The position numbers and the translations under genes were made by a program. The notes under the pieces were generated by a model, which made no database searches, was not told the origin of the DNA, and was given only the letters and a program-made list of their open reading frames with translations. From an uncultured Caryophanales bacterium (GTDB lineage: Bacteria > Bacillota_I > Bacilli_A > RFN20 > CAG-826), in assembly GCA_946403545.1 (NCBI GenBank), contig CAMJAG010000002.1, forward strand, positions 9,456 to 73,455: DNA of 64,000 bases, read 5' to 3'. Shown piece after piece: positions 54,525 through 61,714 of this stretch (positions are counted from its first letter, which is position 1; each line of letters opens with the position of its first letter).

Positions 54525-55750
54525 TTAAGTTCACCTGATGTAAATAGACCTTTAACATATGCTGCAAAAGCTAAAGAGCCAGTCACAACAATGAGGTCAG
54601 TAGGATAATTTTCTTCACAATATTTAATTGCGTCTTTAACATTATCCATGAATTTATAATCTTCAGAGAAAAGGAAGTAATCTTCTAATCCTCTAGCTCT
54701 AGGATGATCAAAAGTTGTAAGAATCAATTCGTCCGCTAATTCACCAATAACAGCGAGCATTCCTTGTAAGTTTTTATCAGTAAAACATGCAAAAATAACC
54801 CTTACATTTCTGCCATTTGTGATACTTTCAACGGCAGTTTTGAGATTTCTCATGCCTTCTGGGTTATGTCCACCATCAATTAAGATAGTTGGGTTTTCTT
54901 TAACAAAGTCCATTCTGCAAGGCATATTAACATCAGCTAAACCACTAGCGACAACCTCATTAGTAATTGGGAATCTTTCCTTGAGAACATCCACCGCTTC
55001 AACTGCTATACAAGCATCAACAACACTATAGTAAGCGAGCGATTTGATATGTAGTCCTTTATAGGTTAAATATGAGAAATCGTATCCGTTAGGTGTTAAA
55101 GCTAGATTTCCTGGGTCAACGACTTGATGAATCTTAGAATTATTTTCAATAGAAACTTGGCTTATAACCTTAGTTGCATCTTCAGGAATTCTTCCAATAA
55201 CAACTGGTACTTCTTCCTTAATAATTCCAGCTTTATGATAAGCGATTTCAGAAACGCTTCTTCCTAGATAAGAAGTGTGTTCCATAGAGACACTTGTAAT
55301 AATGGATAAGATTGGATCAAAAATGTTAGTAGCATCGAGTTCGCCACCCATACCGCATTCGATTACAGCAACATCACATTTTTGATCTTTGAAGTAATTG
55401 AAAGCAACATAAGTTTGAAGTTCGAAAGCGCTTAAATCATACTTTTTAACAAGTTTTTCTACATCTTTGATGTATTTATAAGCATCTTCATCAGAAATTG
55501 GTTCACCATTAATGGTAATCATTTCATTCCATTTAAATAAGAATGGAGAGGTATATAAACCAACCTTTAATCCTAATTTTCTATAAATAGAAGCAATGTA
55601 ATTAGATGTGCTTCCTTTACCATTAGTACCAGCAACATGAATAGCAGGCACATCAAAAGAGAATTTCTCATGTTTTAAGAAACTTTTAAAGTTATCGATT
55701 TGATAATCGCCTCTTCTAAGTTCATCAAAATATTTATTAAAGTCCATCAT
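54521..55750 (-). CDS. folC: Folylpolyglutamate synthase / dihydrofolate synthase
   Basis: A 409-residue Mur-ligase-family enzyme. P-loop HVAGTNGKGSTSNYIASI, the folate region YTSPFLFKWNEMI, the metal/lysine segment CGMGGELDATN and the C-terminal ILIDGGHNPEGM are all present. It adds glutamate to folates, trapping them in the cell. It starts two bases after smpB and ends in a TGA that overlaps the folT start. That pairing favours salvage of imported folate. Confidence 0.95.
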   Translation of the reverse strand: MMDFNKYFDELRRGDYQIDNFKSFLKHEKFSFDVPAIHVAGTNGKGSTSNYIASIYRKLGLKVGLYTSPFLFKWNEMITINGEPISDEDAYKYIKDVEKLVKKYDLSAFELQTYVAFNYFKDQKCDVAVIECGMGGELDATNIFDPILSIITSVSMEHTSYLGRSVSEIAYHKAGIIKEEVPVVIGRIPEDATKVISQVSIENNSKIHQVVDPGNLALTPNGYDFSYLTYKGLHIKSLAYYSVVDACIAVEAVDVLKERFPITNEVVASGLADVNMPCRMDFVKENPTILIDGGHNPEGMRNLKTAVESITNGRNVRVIFACFTDKNLQGMLAVIGELADELILTTFDHPRARGLEDYFLFSEDYKFMDNVKDAIKYCEENYPTDLIVVTGSLAFAAYVKGLFTSGELK

Positions 55751-55752
55751 AA

Positions 55753-56205
55753 TTAATAATTCTTTTTCTCTCTTTCGATATCTCTATTCTTAATAGTTTC
55801 ACGTTTGTCGTATAATTTCTTACCTTTTGCTAAAGCAATTTCTAATTTTGCTCTACCTTTTTTAAAGTAAATTTTAGTAGGGACAATTGTGAATCCACCA
55901 CGTTTAACTTTATCTAAGTACCAACGTATCTCTTTCTTGTGAAGTAAGAGCTTTCTATTTCTCAGTGGGTCATGGTTAAAGATGTTTCCTTGATCATAAG
56001 GATTAATATGCATGTTAATTACTTCCATTTCTTCTCCTCTACAGACTACATAAGAGTCCACTAAGGAAGCACCATGGACACGTAAAGATTTAATTTCCGT
56101 GCCTAAAAGAGCGATTCCACATTCAAGGAAGTCGCTTAGAAAGTAATTAAACGAGGCTTTTTTATTAACCGCTATGATCTTAATTCCTACTGTTTCTTTT
56201 GCCAT
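55753..56205 (-). CDS. smpB: SsrA-binding protein SmpB
   Basis: A 150-residue SmpB that carries tmRNA to stalled ribosomes. Marks are IIAVNKKASFNYFL, LLGTEIKSLRVHGASLVDSY, HINPYDQGN and the C-terminal GKKLYDKRETIKNRD. No Shine-Dalgarno site precedes the ATG, and the promoter -10 box ends only nine bases away. It is the first gene of smpB-folC-folT. Confidence 0.97.
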   Translation of the reverse strand: MAKETVGIKIIAVNKKASFNYFLSDFLECGIALLGTEIKSLRVHGASLVDSYVVCRGEEMEVINMHINPYDQGNIFNHDPLRNRKLLLHKKEIRWYLDKVKRGGFTIVPTKIYFKKGRAKLEIALAKGKKLYDKRETIKNRDIEREKKNY

Positions 56206-56214
56206 AGTGGATTA

Positions 56215-56243
56215 ATTATATATTGATAGCATTTAAATGTCTA
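56215..56243 (-). promoter_or_regulatory. smpB promoter, nearly leaderless
   Basis: TAGACA (56238-56243) and TATAAT (56215-56220) on the minus strand are 17 bases apart. Nine bases separate the -10 box from the ATG, predicting a leader of about two or three bases. Confidence 0.75.
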
Positions 56244-56245
56244 AT

Positions 56246-56258
56246 GCGTATTATACGC
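56246..56258. repeat. Palindrome between divergent smpB and cobB promoters
   Basis: GCGTAT and ATACGC around a single central T form a perfect 13-base palindrome. It lies exactly between the two -35 boxes (56238-56243 and 56260-56265), so one bound protein could affect both genes. Confidence 0.5.
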
Positions 56259-56259
56259 G

Positions 56260-56288
56260 TGGACATAATTTCGTAAAAAGAATACAAT
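56260..56288 (+). promoter_or_regulatory. cobB promoter, leaderless
   Basis: TGGACA (56260-56265) and TACAAT (56283-56288) are 17 bases apart. Only six bases separate the -10 box from the ATG, so the predicted transcript starts at the start codon. No Shine-Dalgarno site is present. Confidence 0.75.
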
Positions 56289-56294
56289 AAAGCC

Positions 56295-57020
56295 ATGGAC
56301 AAATATGAAACATTAAAAGACATACTTAATCATGCAAGACAAATCGTAGTGTTTACCGGAGCAGGTATCTCTGTTCCTAGTGGAATACCTGATTTTAGAA
56401 GTGCTGATGGTATTTACAATCAAATAACTAACTTAAAAGCTAGTCCTGAAGAAATTATCTCTCATTCTTTCTATGAGTCTCATCCTGAAGAATTCTTTGA
56501 ATTCTACAAGGAGAAAATGTGCTATCCAAAGGCTGAACCAAATATAGCACATAAGTATTTTGCTAATCTTGAAAAGAAAGGTAAAAATGTAATTGTTGTT
56601 ACTCAAAATATCGATGGCTTACATCAAAAAGCTGGTAGCAATATGGTTTATGAACTTCATGGCAATGTTCATAGAAACTATTGTGAAAACTGTGGTAGAT
56701 ATTTTGGCCTAGATTATGTTTTAAATTCCAAAGGAGTTCCTCATTGTGATAAATGTGGAGCCACAGTAAAACCAGATGTAGTTTTATATGAAGAATCATT
56801 AAACGAAGATACAATTCAAAGAAGTATCTCTGCTATCATGACTTGCGATGTCTTAGTGGTTATAGGAACATCTCTTTCTGTTTACCCTGCTGCTGGATTT
56901 GTTCGTTACTTCAGAGGTGAGTATATTATTCTCATTAATAAACAACCTACACCATACGATAATCAAGCAGACCTATTATTCAACGAAGACGTTGTAGAAG
57001 TGATTAAAAAGATACAATGA
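56295..57020 (+). CDS. cobB: NAD-dependent protein deacylase (sirtuin)
   Basis: A 241-residue class U/bacterial-type sirtuin. NAD-binding GAGISVPSGIPDFRS, catalytic TQNIDGLHQKAG and LHGNVHR, zinc cysteines in CENCGRYF and CDKCGA, and VVIGTSLSVYPAAG are all intact. It removes acyl groups from protein lysines. The gene ends in TGA overlapping the gph ATG, so the two are co-translated and TGA is a stop in this organism. Confidence 0.96.
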   Translation: MDKYETLKDILNHARQIVVFTGAGISVPSGIPDFRSADGIYNQITNLKASPEEIISHSFYESHPEEFFEFYKEKMCYPKAEPNIAHKYFANLEKKGKNVIVVTQNIDGLHQKAGSNMVYELHGNVHRNYCENCGRYFGLDYVLNSKGVPHCDKCGATVKPDVVLYEESLNEDTIQRSISAIMTCDVLVVIGTSLSVYPAAGFVRYFRGEYIILINKQPTPYDNQADLLFNEDVVEVIKKIQ

Positions 57021-57667
57021 AATACGTATTATTTGATTTAGATGGCACTATCATCGACACATTAGAAGGACTAAAATGCGCGGTAAATTACGCTTTAAGT
57101 CAGTATAGCTACCCTTTAAGAACATTAAACGAAATAAGATTGTTTATCGGAAACGGAGTCCAAAAATTATTGGAAAGAAGTTTTCCTGATGGAACAAGCA
57201 AAGAAGATCTAGAAAATGCATTTAACCTATTTAAAGATTATTACGAAAAGCATTTTATAGACCAATCTACACCTTATAAAGGTATGTTTGAAATGCTAAC
57301 TAGATTAAAAGAAAAATACACATTAGCAGTCGTTTCAAACAAGAATGACCCGTTTGCAAAAGAGCTTGTTGAACACTATTACCCAAAGATATTTACAGTT
57401 ATCCAAGGAACATATAACGACAAACCTAAGAAACCAGATCCATATATAGTAAATAAATGTTTAGAACAATTGGGCGCTAAAAAGGAAGAATGTCTCTTTG
57501 TTGGAGATACTCCAGTAGATGTTCAAACCGCTATTAATTCTTCTCTAAGAAGAGTTGTGGTTACTTACGGATTCAGGAGTAAAGAAGAATTAATAAAAAG
57601 TGTACCAAACGAAGATTTCGTTGATACGATTGAAGAACTTGAGAAAAAAATAATGCTGACTCTTTAA
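57017..57667 (+). CDS. gph: HAD-superfamily phosphatase (phosphoglycolate phosphatase-like)
   Basis: A 216-residue HAD hydrolase. Motif I is FDLDGTIIDT, motif II is in VVSNKND, and motif IV is FVGDTPVDV. A helical cap of the Gph/PgmB type lies between. It dephosphorylates small phosphate esters; phosphoglycolate or pyrophosphate (PpaX-like) are options. It overlaps cobB by four bases and ends at a shared terminator. Confidence 0.85.
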   Translation: MKYVLFDLDGTIIDTLEGLKCAVNYALSQYSYPLRTLNEIRLFIGNGVQKLLERSFPDGTSKEDLENAFNLFKDYYEKHFIDQSTPYKGMFEMLTRLKEKYTLAVVSNKNDPFAKELVEHYYPKIFTVIQGTYNDKPKKPDPYIVNKCLEQLGAKKEECLFVGDTPVDVQTAINSSLRRVVVTYGFRSKEELIKSVPNEDFVDTIEELEKKIMLTL

Positions 57668-57678
57668 GAATCAGCATT
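57652..57678. terminator. Bidirectional terminator between gph and carD
   Basis: The arms AATGCTGA and TCAGCATT with an 11-base loop have T-runs on both strands (TTTTCTTT on plus, ATTTTTTT on minus). The hairpin overlaps the gph stop codon. Confidence 0.85.
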
Positions 57679-57682
57679 TTCT

Positions 57683-58189
57683 TTAAACTTTTTTAGCTCT
57701 TTCGTTTAAGAACTCTTTTATTTTATCTCGATCAACATTATATACAATTGCGCTTTCATCAAGAATGACGTTTGAAGCGTAAGTCAACATATCTAAATCA
57801 ACAGGTCCTAATCTAATTTCTCTATTTTCTTCATCCATTTGTTCATAGAAGAACAATTGAATTGCTAAGTAAGCGAATTCTTTAATATCACCAGAAGCTA
57901 GTTTTCTCTTATAACCATCTCTTCTTTGTTTGGTGTTACTATTGAAATCCTTTTTTATTGTCTTTGCGTAAGCTAAAAGTTCATCGGCTTCTTTTTCGCT
58001 CATTAAGTGTCTAATGATAGCGTTTGCTCTATCTTTTGGAACATAGATTGTTTCACCACTACCACGTTTTACTTTCACGAGAAAATATTCATTATCGCCC
58101 ATAACTTTGGTGTCAACAATAGTTGCTAAACCTTCGCGACAATGCATCACGAGGTCGTTCAACTTGAAATCTGTATCATTTATGCTCAT
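57683..58189 (-). CDS. carD: CarD/CdnL-type RNA polymerase-binding regulator
   Basis: A 168-residue CarD-family protein. The N-terminal Tudor-like RNAP-interaction domain (FKLNDLVMHCREGLATIVDT, YFLVKVKRGSGETIYVPKDR) is followed by a helical DNA-binding domain with RRDGYKRKLASGDIKEFAYL. It stabilises open complexes, often at rRNA promoters. The ATG at 58189 is chosen; an in-frame GTG at 58231 would place the promoter inside the gene. The promoter makes this mRNA leaderless. It is monocistronic. Confidence 0.9.
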   Translation of the reverse strand: MSINDTDFKLNDLVMHCREGLATIVDTKVMGDNEYFLVKVKRGSGETIYVPKDRANAIIRHLMSEKEADELLAYAKTIKKDFNSNTKQRRDGYKRKLASGDIKEFAYLAIQLFFYEQMDEENREIRLGPVDLDMLTYASNVILDESAIVYNVDRDKIKEFLNERAKKV

Positions 58190-58195
58190 GACAAT

Positions 58196-58224
58196 ATTAT
58201 GCCACTTTTTGTTAATTTTGACAA
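58196..58224 (-). promoter_or_regulatory. carD promoter, leaderless
   Basis: TTGTCA (58219-58224) and CATAAT (58196-58201) on the minus strand are 17 bases apart. Six bases lie between the -10 box and the ATG, with no Shine-Dalgarno site. Confidence 0.75.
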
Positions 58225-58403
58225 AACTCACAACTTTTTAGTCTTACAAAAATCTAACAATAATCAATAAACGAGATGCTTTCATATCAAAATTACCAGT
58301 TTTAAATTTATTCAAACTAGTTCAAAAAATTATAAACAAATTCTTTTAAGTATTTGTTAATAAATTGCCATTACTGTTTTACAATATTATTAAGAGGTAG
58401 CAG

Positions 58404-59534
58404 ATGAACATCAACGGTTACATCAAGAAATACGGAAACAAAACATTTAAGGAAATGCCATTCAATAGCATCGATTCTTTAATATTGTGTCAACTCTGCT
58501 ACATGAACCTTGAAAAATGTGGTCCTACAATTGATGAGATTAACAAACATCCAGTCAAAATTAAGAACTTGTTAATCAAGGATGTTAAACATTTCTACTC
58601 AAGCACTGTTACTCCAAATCCAATGAAAGTGATGGTTGGATTATTAATTAAGTCCAAAAGATTTGGAAATATATACTTTGGATACAGTCAAAATCATTTC
58701 GATGAGAAAAATGTAGTTCAATTCTTTGCTACTTCTTTCTTCTTGCCAGATGGAAATATCTACATTGCTTATAGAGGCACTGATACGACGCTTTTGGGTT
58801 GGAAAGAAGACTTCCTAATTACATATATGGATGAGATTGTCTCTCAAAAGATGGCGGTTGAATACGCGAAAAGGATTATGGATTCTTTCCCAAAACCTGT
58901 TTATCTTGGCGGTCATAGTAAAGGCGGAAACCTTGCAATGTACACTCTTTTAAAGATTGGCGAACAATATGAAGACAGGGTTTTAAAAGTGTTTTCATAC
59001 GATGGACCAGGATTTAGATGCGGTAAAAGAGGTTTTAACTCCTACAGTAGAGTTGCCGATAAATTTGACAAATATATTACTCAAAACGATTTAATTGGAA
59101 TGGTCTACATTATGGTAGATACCACTAAAATTGTTAAATCAAATACTTTCCTACTAGGTGGACACGATCCATTTGGCTGGCAAATCCGAAATAATACACC
59201 TGAGTTTATTTACTGTGCAGACCGTTCCCGTGGTTCCAAGGTTATGGTTGAAGCATTAAGCAAATGGTTAAACAAACTTAGCAAAAACGATAAAGAATTA
59301 TTAATCGAGGCTTTCTTTGAAATTTTCAAAGACGCAAAAACCGTTTTCGATTTATTGAGAGTCGGTGCAAAGGACATTGTGTTCTCTAAAAAGGCACTTC
59401 AAAAATACACAAAAGTTGAACAGGTAAAATTAAAAGCTTACTTCGATGCCTTCTTGCAACACTATTTCGATGCGTTCTTTAATTATAAAGATCCAAAGCA
59501 AAGCAAGAACAAGCAAATTAAACAAGTCGCGTAA
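58404..59534 (+). CDS. DUF2974 (Mbeg1-like) alpha/beta-hydrolase
   Basis: A 376-residue protein of the DUF2974 group. It starts INGYIKKYGNKTFKEMPFNSIDSLILCQLCYM, quoted here only in part: the family mark is FxEMPFNxxDxLIL. A lipase-type stretch YIAYRGTD is followed by the nucleophile elbow YLGGHSKGGN (Ser in GxSxG) and SYDGPGF. A catalytic Asp/His pair is plausible further on (GGHDPFGWQ). Substrate unknown; membrane lipid or ester hydrolysis is the family guess. It has a clear Shine-Dalgarno site (AGAGGT) and stands alone. Confidence 0.8.
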   Translation: MNINGYIKKYGNKTFKEMPFNSIDSLILCQLCYMNLEKCGPTIDEINKHPVKIKNLLIKDVKHFYSSTVTPNPMKVMVGLLIKSKRFGNIYFGYSQNHFDEKNVVQFFATSFFLPDGNIYIAYRGTDTTLLGWKEDFLITYMDEIVSQKMAVEYAKRIMDSFPKPVYLGGHSKGGNLAMYTLLKIGEQYEDRVLKVFSYDGPGFRCGKRGFNSYSRVADKFDKYITQNDLIGMVYIMVDTTKIVKSNTFLLGGHDPFGWQIRNNTPEFIYCADRSRGSKVMVEALSKWLNKLSKNDKELLIEAFFEIFKDAKTVFDLLRVGAKDIVFSKKALQKYTKVEQVKLKAYFDAFLQHYFDAFFNYKDPKQSKNKQIKQVA

Positions 59535-59557
59535 TTTCCAACCCACTTTTTTAGACT

Positions 59558-59585
59558 TTTACATAATTTTCAAAAGTTATATAAT
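59558..59585 (+). promoter_or_regulatory. Promoter of GGDEF gene, very short leader
   Basis: TTTACA (59558-59563) and TATAAT (59580-59585) are 16 bases apart. The expected leader before ATG 59606 is about 13 bases and contains only a weak GAGA. Confidence 0.6.
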
Positions 59586-59605
59586 ACAAGTTGCTGAGAA
59601 CCAAA

Positions 59606-60979
59606 ATGGAAAAGAATACAAAGAAAAATATATCAGGAAGAGCATTGCTAATACCTTTTGGTATTGTTTTACTTTTAACATCCGCTATTAACCTTGTTGT
59701 AGGAGTTCGTATGGCAGATGCTTATTCGAGATTAGAAGACACAACAAGCAATAGTTTACAATTCCGAGATGCAAGTGAACAATTCCAAGATGGTTCCGAT
59801 ATTTTAACATCAAATGTACGTCTTTTTGTCGCTACAGGAAAAGTTCAATATTTAGATGGCTACTTCACCGAAGCAAATGTCACTAAGAATAGAGATACAG
59901 CTTTAGAAAAGATCGAAGATTACGATCACACTGAATTAACAAAACCACTACTTCAAGAAGCAATGACACATTCTACAGAGTTAATGAATGTAGAATATCA
60001 TGCGATGAAATTAACCGCTGTTGCTTTTGGAACTGATGTTTCAAATTACACTCCTGTCGTTAATTATAATCTCGCACCTGAAGAACTTTCTTATACTCAA
60101 GACGAGTTGCTCGATGCCGCTTCTAATTTGGTTAATGGCGAAGCATATTACGAAATCAAACAACTTATTTATAACAAAATTGATGCGGCTTTTGACGTAG
60201 TTATTGAGAAAAACCAAGAAATTCACAATAGTTTGAAAACCGAAATGAAGAATTACGTAACTATTGAAGTTATTTCTACTTCTATTTTCACATTTTTATT
60301 ATTGCTAGCAATCTTCGTTACTGGTCATAGTATGCTATTCCCAATGGCAAGAGCTATTAAGTCTATTTCTAAAGACGAACCTATGGATGATACATATGGT
60401 TTATCCGAATACACTACTTTAGCAACCACTTACAACACATTACTTGCTAGAAGAAATTCTCTTGAAAGCGAACTTAGAAATATTGCAAACACAGATCCGT
60501 TAACCGGATTACCTAATAGAAACGCTATTGCCGGAATTATTGAAAGCTGTGGTGAAAAAATCTTCTCAAAGATTGCCATTTTATCTTTAGACGTTAACCA
60601 ATTAAAAGAAACTAATGATACAAAGGGTCATAAAACTGGTGATGAATTACTTTGCAATGCGGCCGACTGTATCTTAGACTTCTTTGGTAATGATCAGCGT
60701 AACAATTGTTGCCGTATCGGTGGTGATGAATTCACTGCTTTCCTCATGGGATTGGATGAAAGCGAAGTAGTAGCAAAAATCGAAGCATTTAATAGAGCGC
60801 AACTGCGTTATGGAGTTTCTATTGCTGTTGGTTATTCATATCGTGACTATGGTACAGTTTTCGATATGAGAAAAATGTACGAAGAAGCTGACGAAAAGAT
60901 GTATAAATCTAAAAAAGACTACTATAAAAAACGTGGATTAGTTCATCCTTCAGATGTAGATCCAAACGTAATTAATTAG
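59606..60979 (+). CDS. Membrane-bound diguanylate cyclase (GGDEF)
   Basis: A 457-residue protein; the start is ATG 59606 rather than an upstream TTG. Helix 1 (ALLIPFGIVLLLTSAINLVVG) and helix 2 (VISTSIFTFLLLLAIFVTG) flank a sensor domain of about 190 residues outside the cell, helical and chemoreceptor-like. A HAMP-like stretch leads to a GGDEF domain with DPLTGLPNRNA and an intact GGDEF signature at 372-376. The inhibitory RxxD site upstream reads RNNC, so product feedback is probably lost. It should make cyclic di-GMP in response to an external cue. It is convergent with the next gene with no gap. Confidence 0.88.
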   Translation: MEKNTKKNISGRALLIPFGIVLLLTSAINLVVGVRMADAYSRLEDTTSNSLQFRDASEQFQDGSDILTSNVRLFVATGKVQYLDGYFTEANVTKNRDTALEKIEDYDHTELTKPLLQEAMTHSTELMNVEYHAMKLTAVAFGTDVSNYTPVVNYNLAPEELSYTQDELLDAASNLVNGEAYYEIKQLIYNKIDAAFDVVIEKNQEIHNSLKTEMKNYVTIEVISTSIFTFLLLLAIFVTGHSMLFPMARAIKSISKDEPMDDTYGLSEYTTLATTYNTLLARRNSLESELRNIANTDPLTGLPNRNAIAGIIESCGEKIFSKIAILSLDVNQLKETNDTKGHKTGDELLCNAADCILDFFGNDQRNNCCRIGGDEFTAFLMGLDESEVVAKIEAFNRAQLRYGVSIAVGYSYRDYGTVFDMRKMYEEADEKMYKSKKDYYKKRGLVHPSDVDPNVIN

Positions 60980-61585
60980 TTATTTTATTAATAAAGTTTC
61001 TGGATGAGAAAATTGGAATTCTATATTCTTGTGTGGATTAACAAGAAGACTTAGGATTCCTTTTTCTTGTGTATCCATTCTTGTTTCAAATAATAATCTT
61101 CGATAAGGAATGAATCCTAGTTTTTCTTGTACTCTTGCGGATTGAGTATTGAAATCAAAGTGACCGCATAACAAGAAGTCATAATCCAATTCATTAAAAC
61201 AATACTCGATAACTCCTTTAAGGGCTTCAGGCATCAATCCTTGTCCCCAATAATCTTTAGAAAGGACAAAGCCAATCTCTCTACCTTTATAATCAAAGAA
61301 TTCAGAGAGAGATTCTTCTCTGCCATATTTTTCTATTCCGATTGATCCAATGACTTTGTTATTTTCCTTTAAAACCACTGCAAAAGTCTTCTTTTCTTTA
61401 ATGAACATTTCAAGTATTTGAGTGGTTTCTGCAATGTTTTCATGATGTTTCCAGCCTGCTCTTTCTCCCACACCTTCGACTGAAGCGTATTCAAAAAGAT
61501 CTTCCAAGTCATCTTCATTGAAAGGTCTTAAAATTAAGCGATTTGTTTTTAAAACAACATTTGTAACATCAACATTTGCATTCAT
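60980..61585 (-). CDS. GNAT acetyltransferase, RimJ/RimL type
   Basis: A 201-residue GNAT protein. It starts with the RimJ-like TNRLILRPFNEDDLEDLFEY. The acetyl-CoA motif is GFVLSKDYWGQGLMPEAL, and NTQSARVQEKLGF is the usual late motif. It could acetylate a protein N-terminus or a small amine; the substrate is open. No Shine-Dalgarno site; its promoter is leaderless. The stop codon touches the stop of the convergent GGDEF gene. Confidence 0.85.
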   Translation of the reverse strand: MNANVDVTNVVLKTNRLILRPFNEDDLEDLFEYASVEGVGERAGWKHHENIAETTQILEMFIKEKKTFAVVLKENNKVIGSIGIEKYGREESLSEFFDYKGREIGFVLSKDYWGQGLMPEALKGVIEYCFNELDYDFLLCGHFDFNTQSARVQEKLGFIPYRRLLFETRMDTQEKGILSLLVNPHKNIEFQFSHPETLLIK

Positions 61586-61592
61586 GTTTTCA

Positions 61593-61621
61593 ATTATATT
61601 TGTCGCAATCTATATTTTCAA
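61593..61621 (-). promoter_or_regulatory. GNAT gene promoter, leaderless
   Basis: TTGAAA (61616-61621) and TATAAT (61593-61598) on the minus strand are 17 bases apart. Seven bases separate the -10 box from the ATG. This is the best promoter match of the leaderless set. Confidence 0.8.
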
Positions 61622-61637
61622 CCAGTAAAGGGCATCA

Positions 61638-61660
61638 TAGGCTTTAATTTTTAAAGTCTA
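61638..61660. repeat. Inverted repeat upstream of xylanase promoter
   Basis: TAGGCTTTAA and TTAAAGTCTA pair over 10 bp (one G-T) around a 3-base centre. It sits four bases ahead of the xylanase -35 box, a typical activator or repressor position. Confidence 0.5.
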
Positions 61661-61663
61661 TAT

Positions 61664-61692
61664 TTGTTTTTATAGCAAAAGATTTATAGAAT
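61664..61692 (+). promoter_or_regulatory. Xylanase promoter
   Basis: TTGTTT (61664-61669) and TAGAAT (61687-61692) are 17 bases apart. The leader carries a normal Shine-Dalgarno site (AGAGGA). Confidence 0.6.
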
Positions 61693-61714
61693 ATTCCTGT
61701 AGAGGATTACTTAT

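Noticed and set aside
54521..57020. TGA recoded as tryptophan, as in mycoplasmas
   Set aside because: cobB and folC both end in TGA overlapping the next start, and conserved tryptophans in the enzymes are TGG. Standard bacterial code fits.
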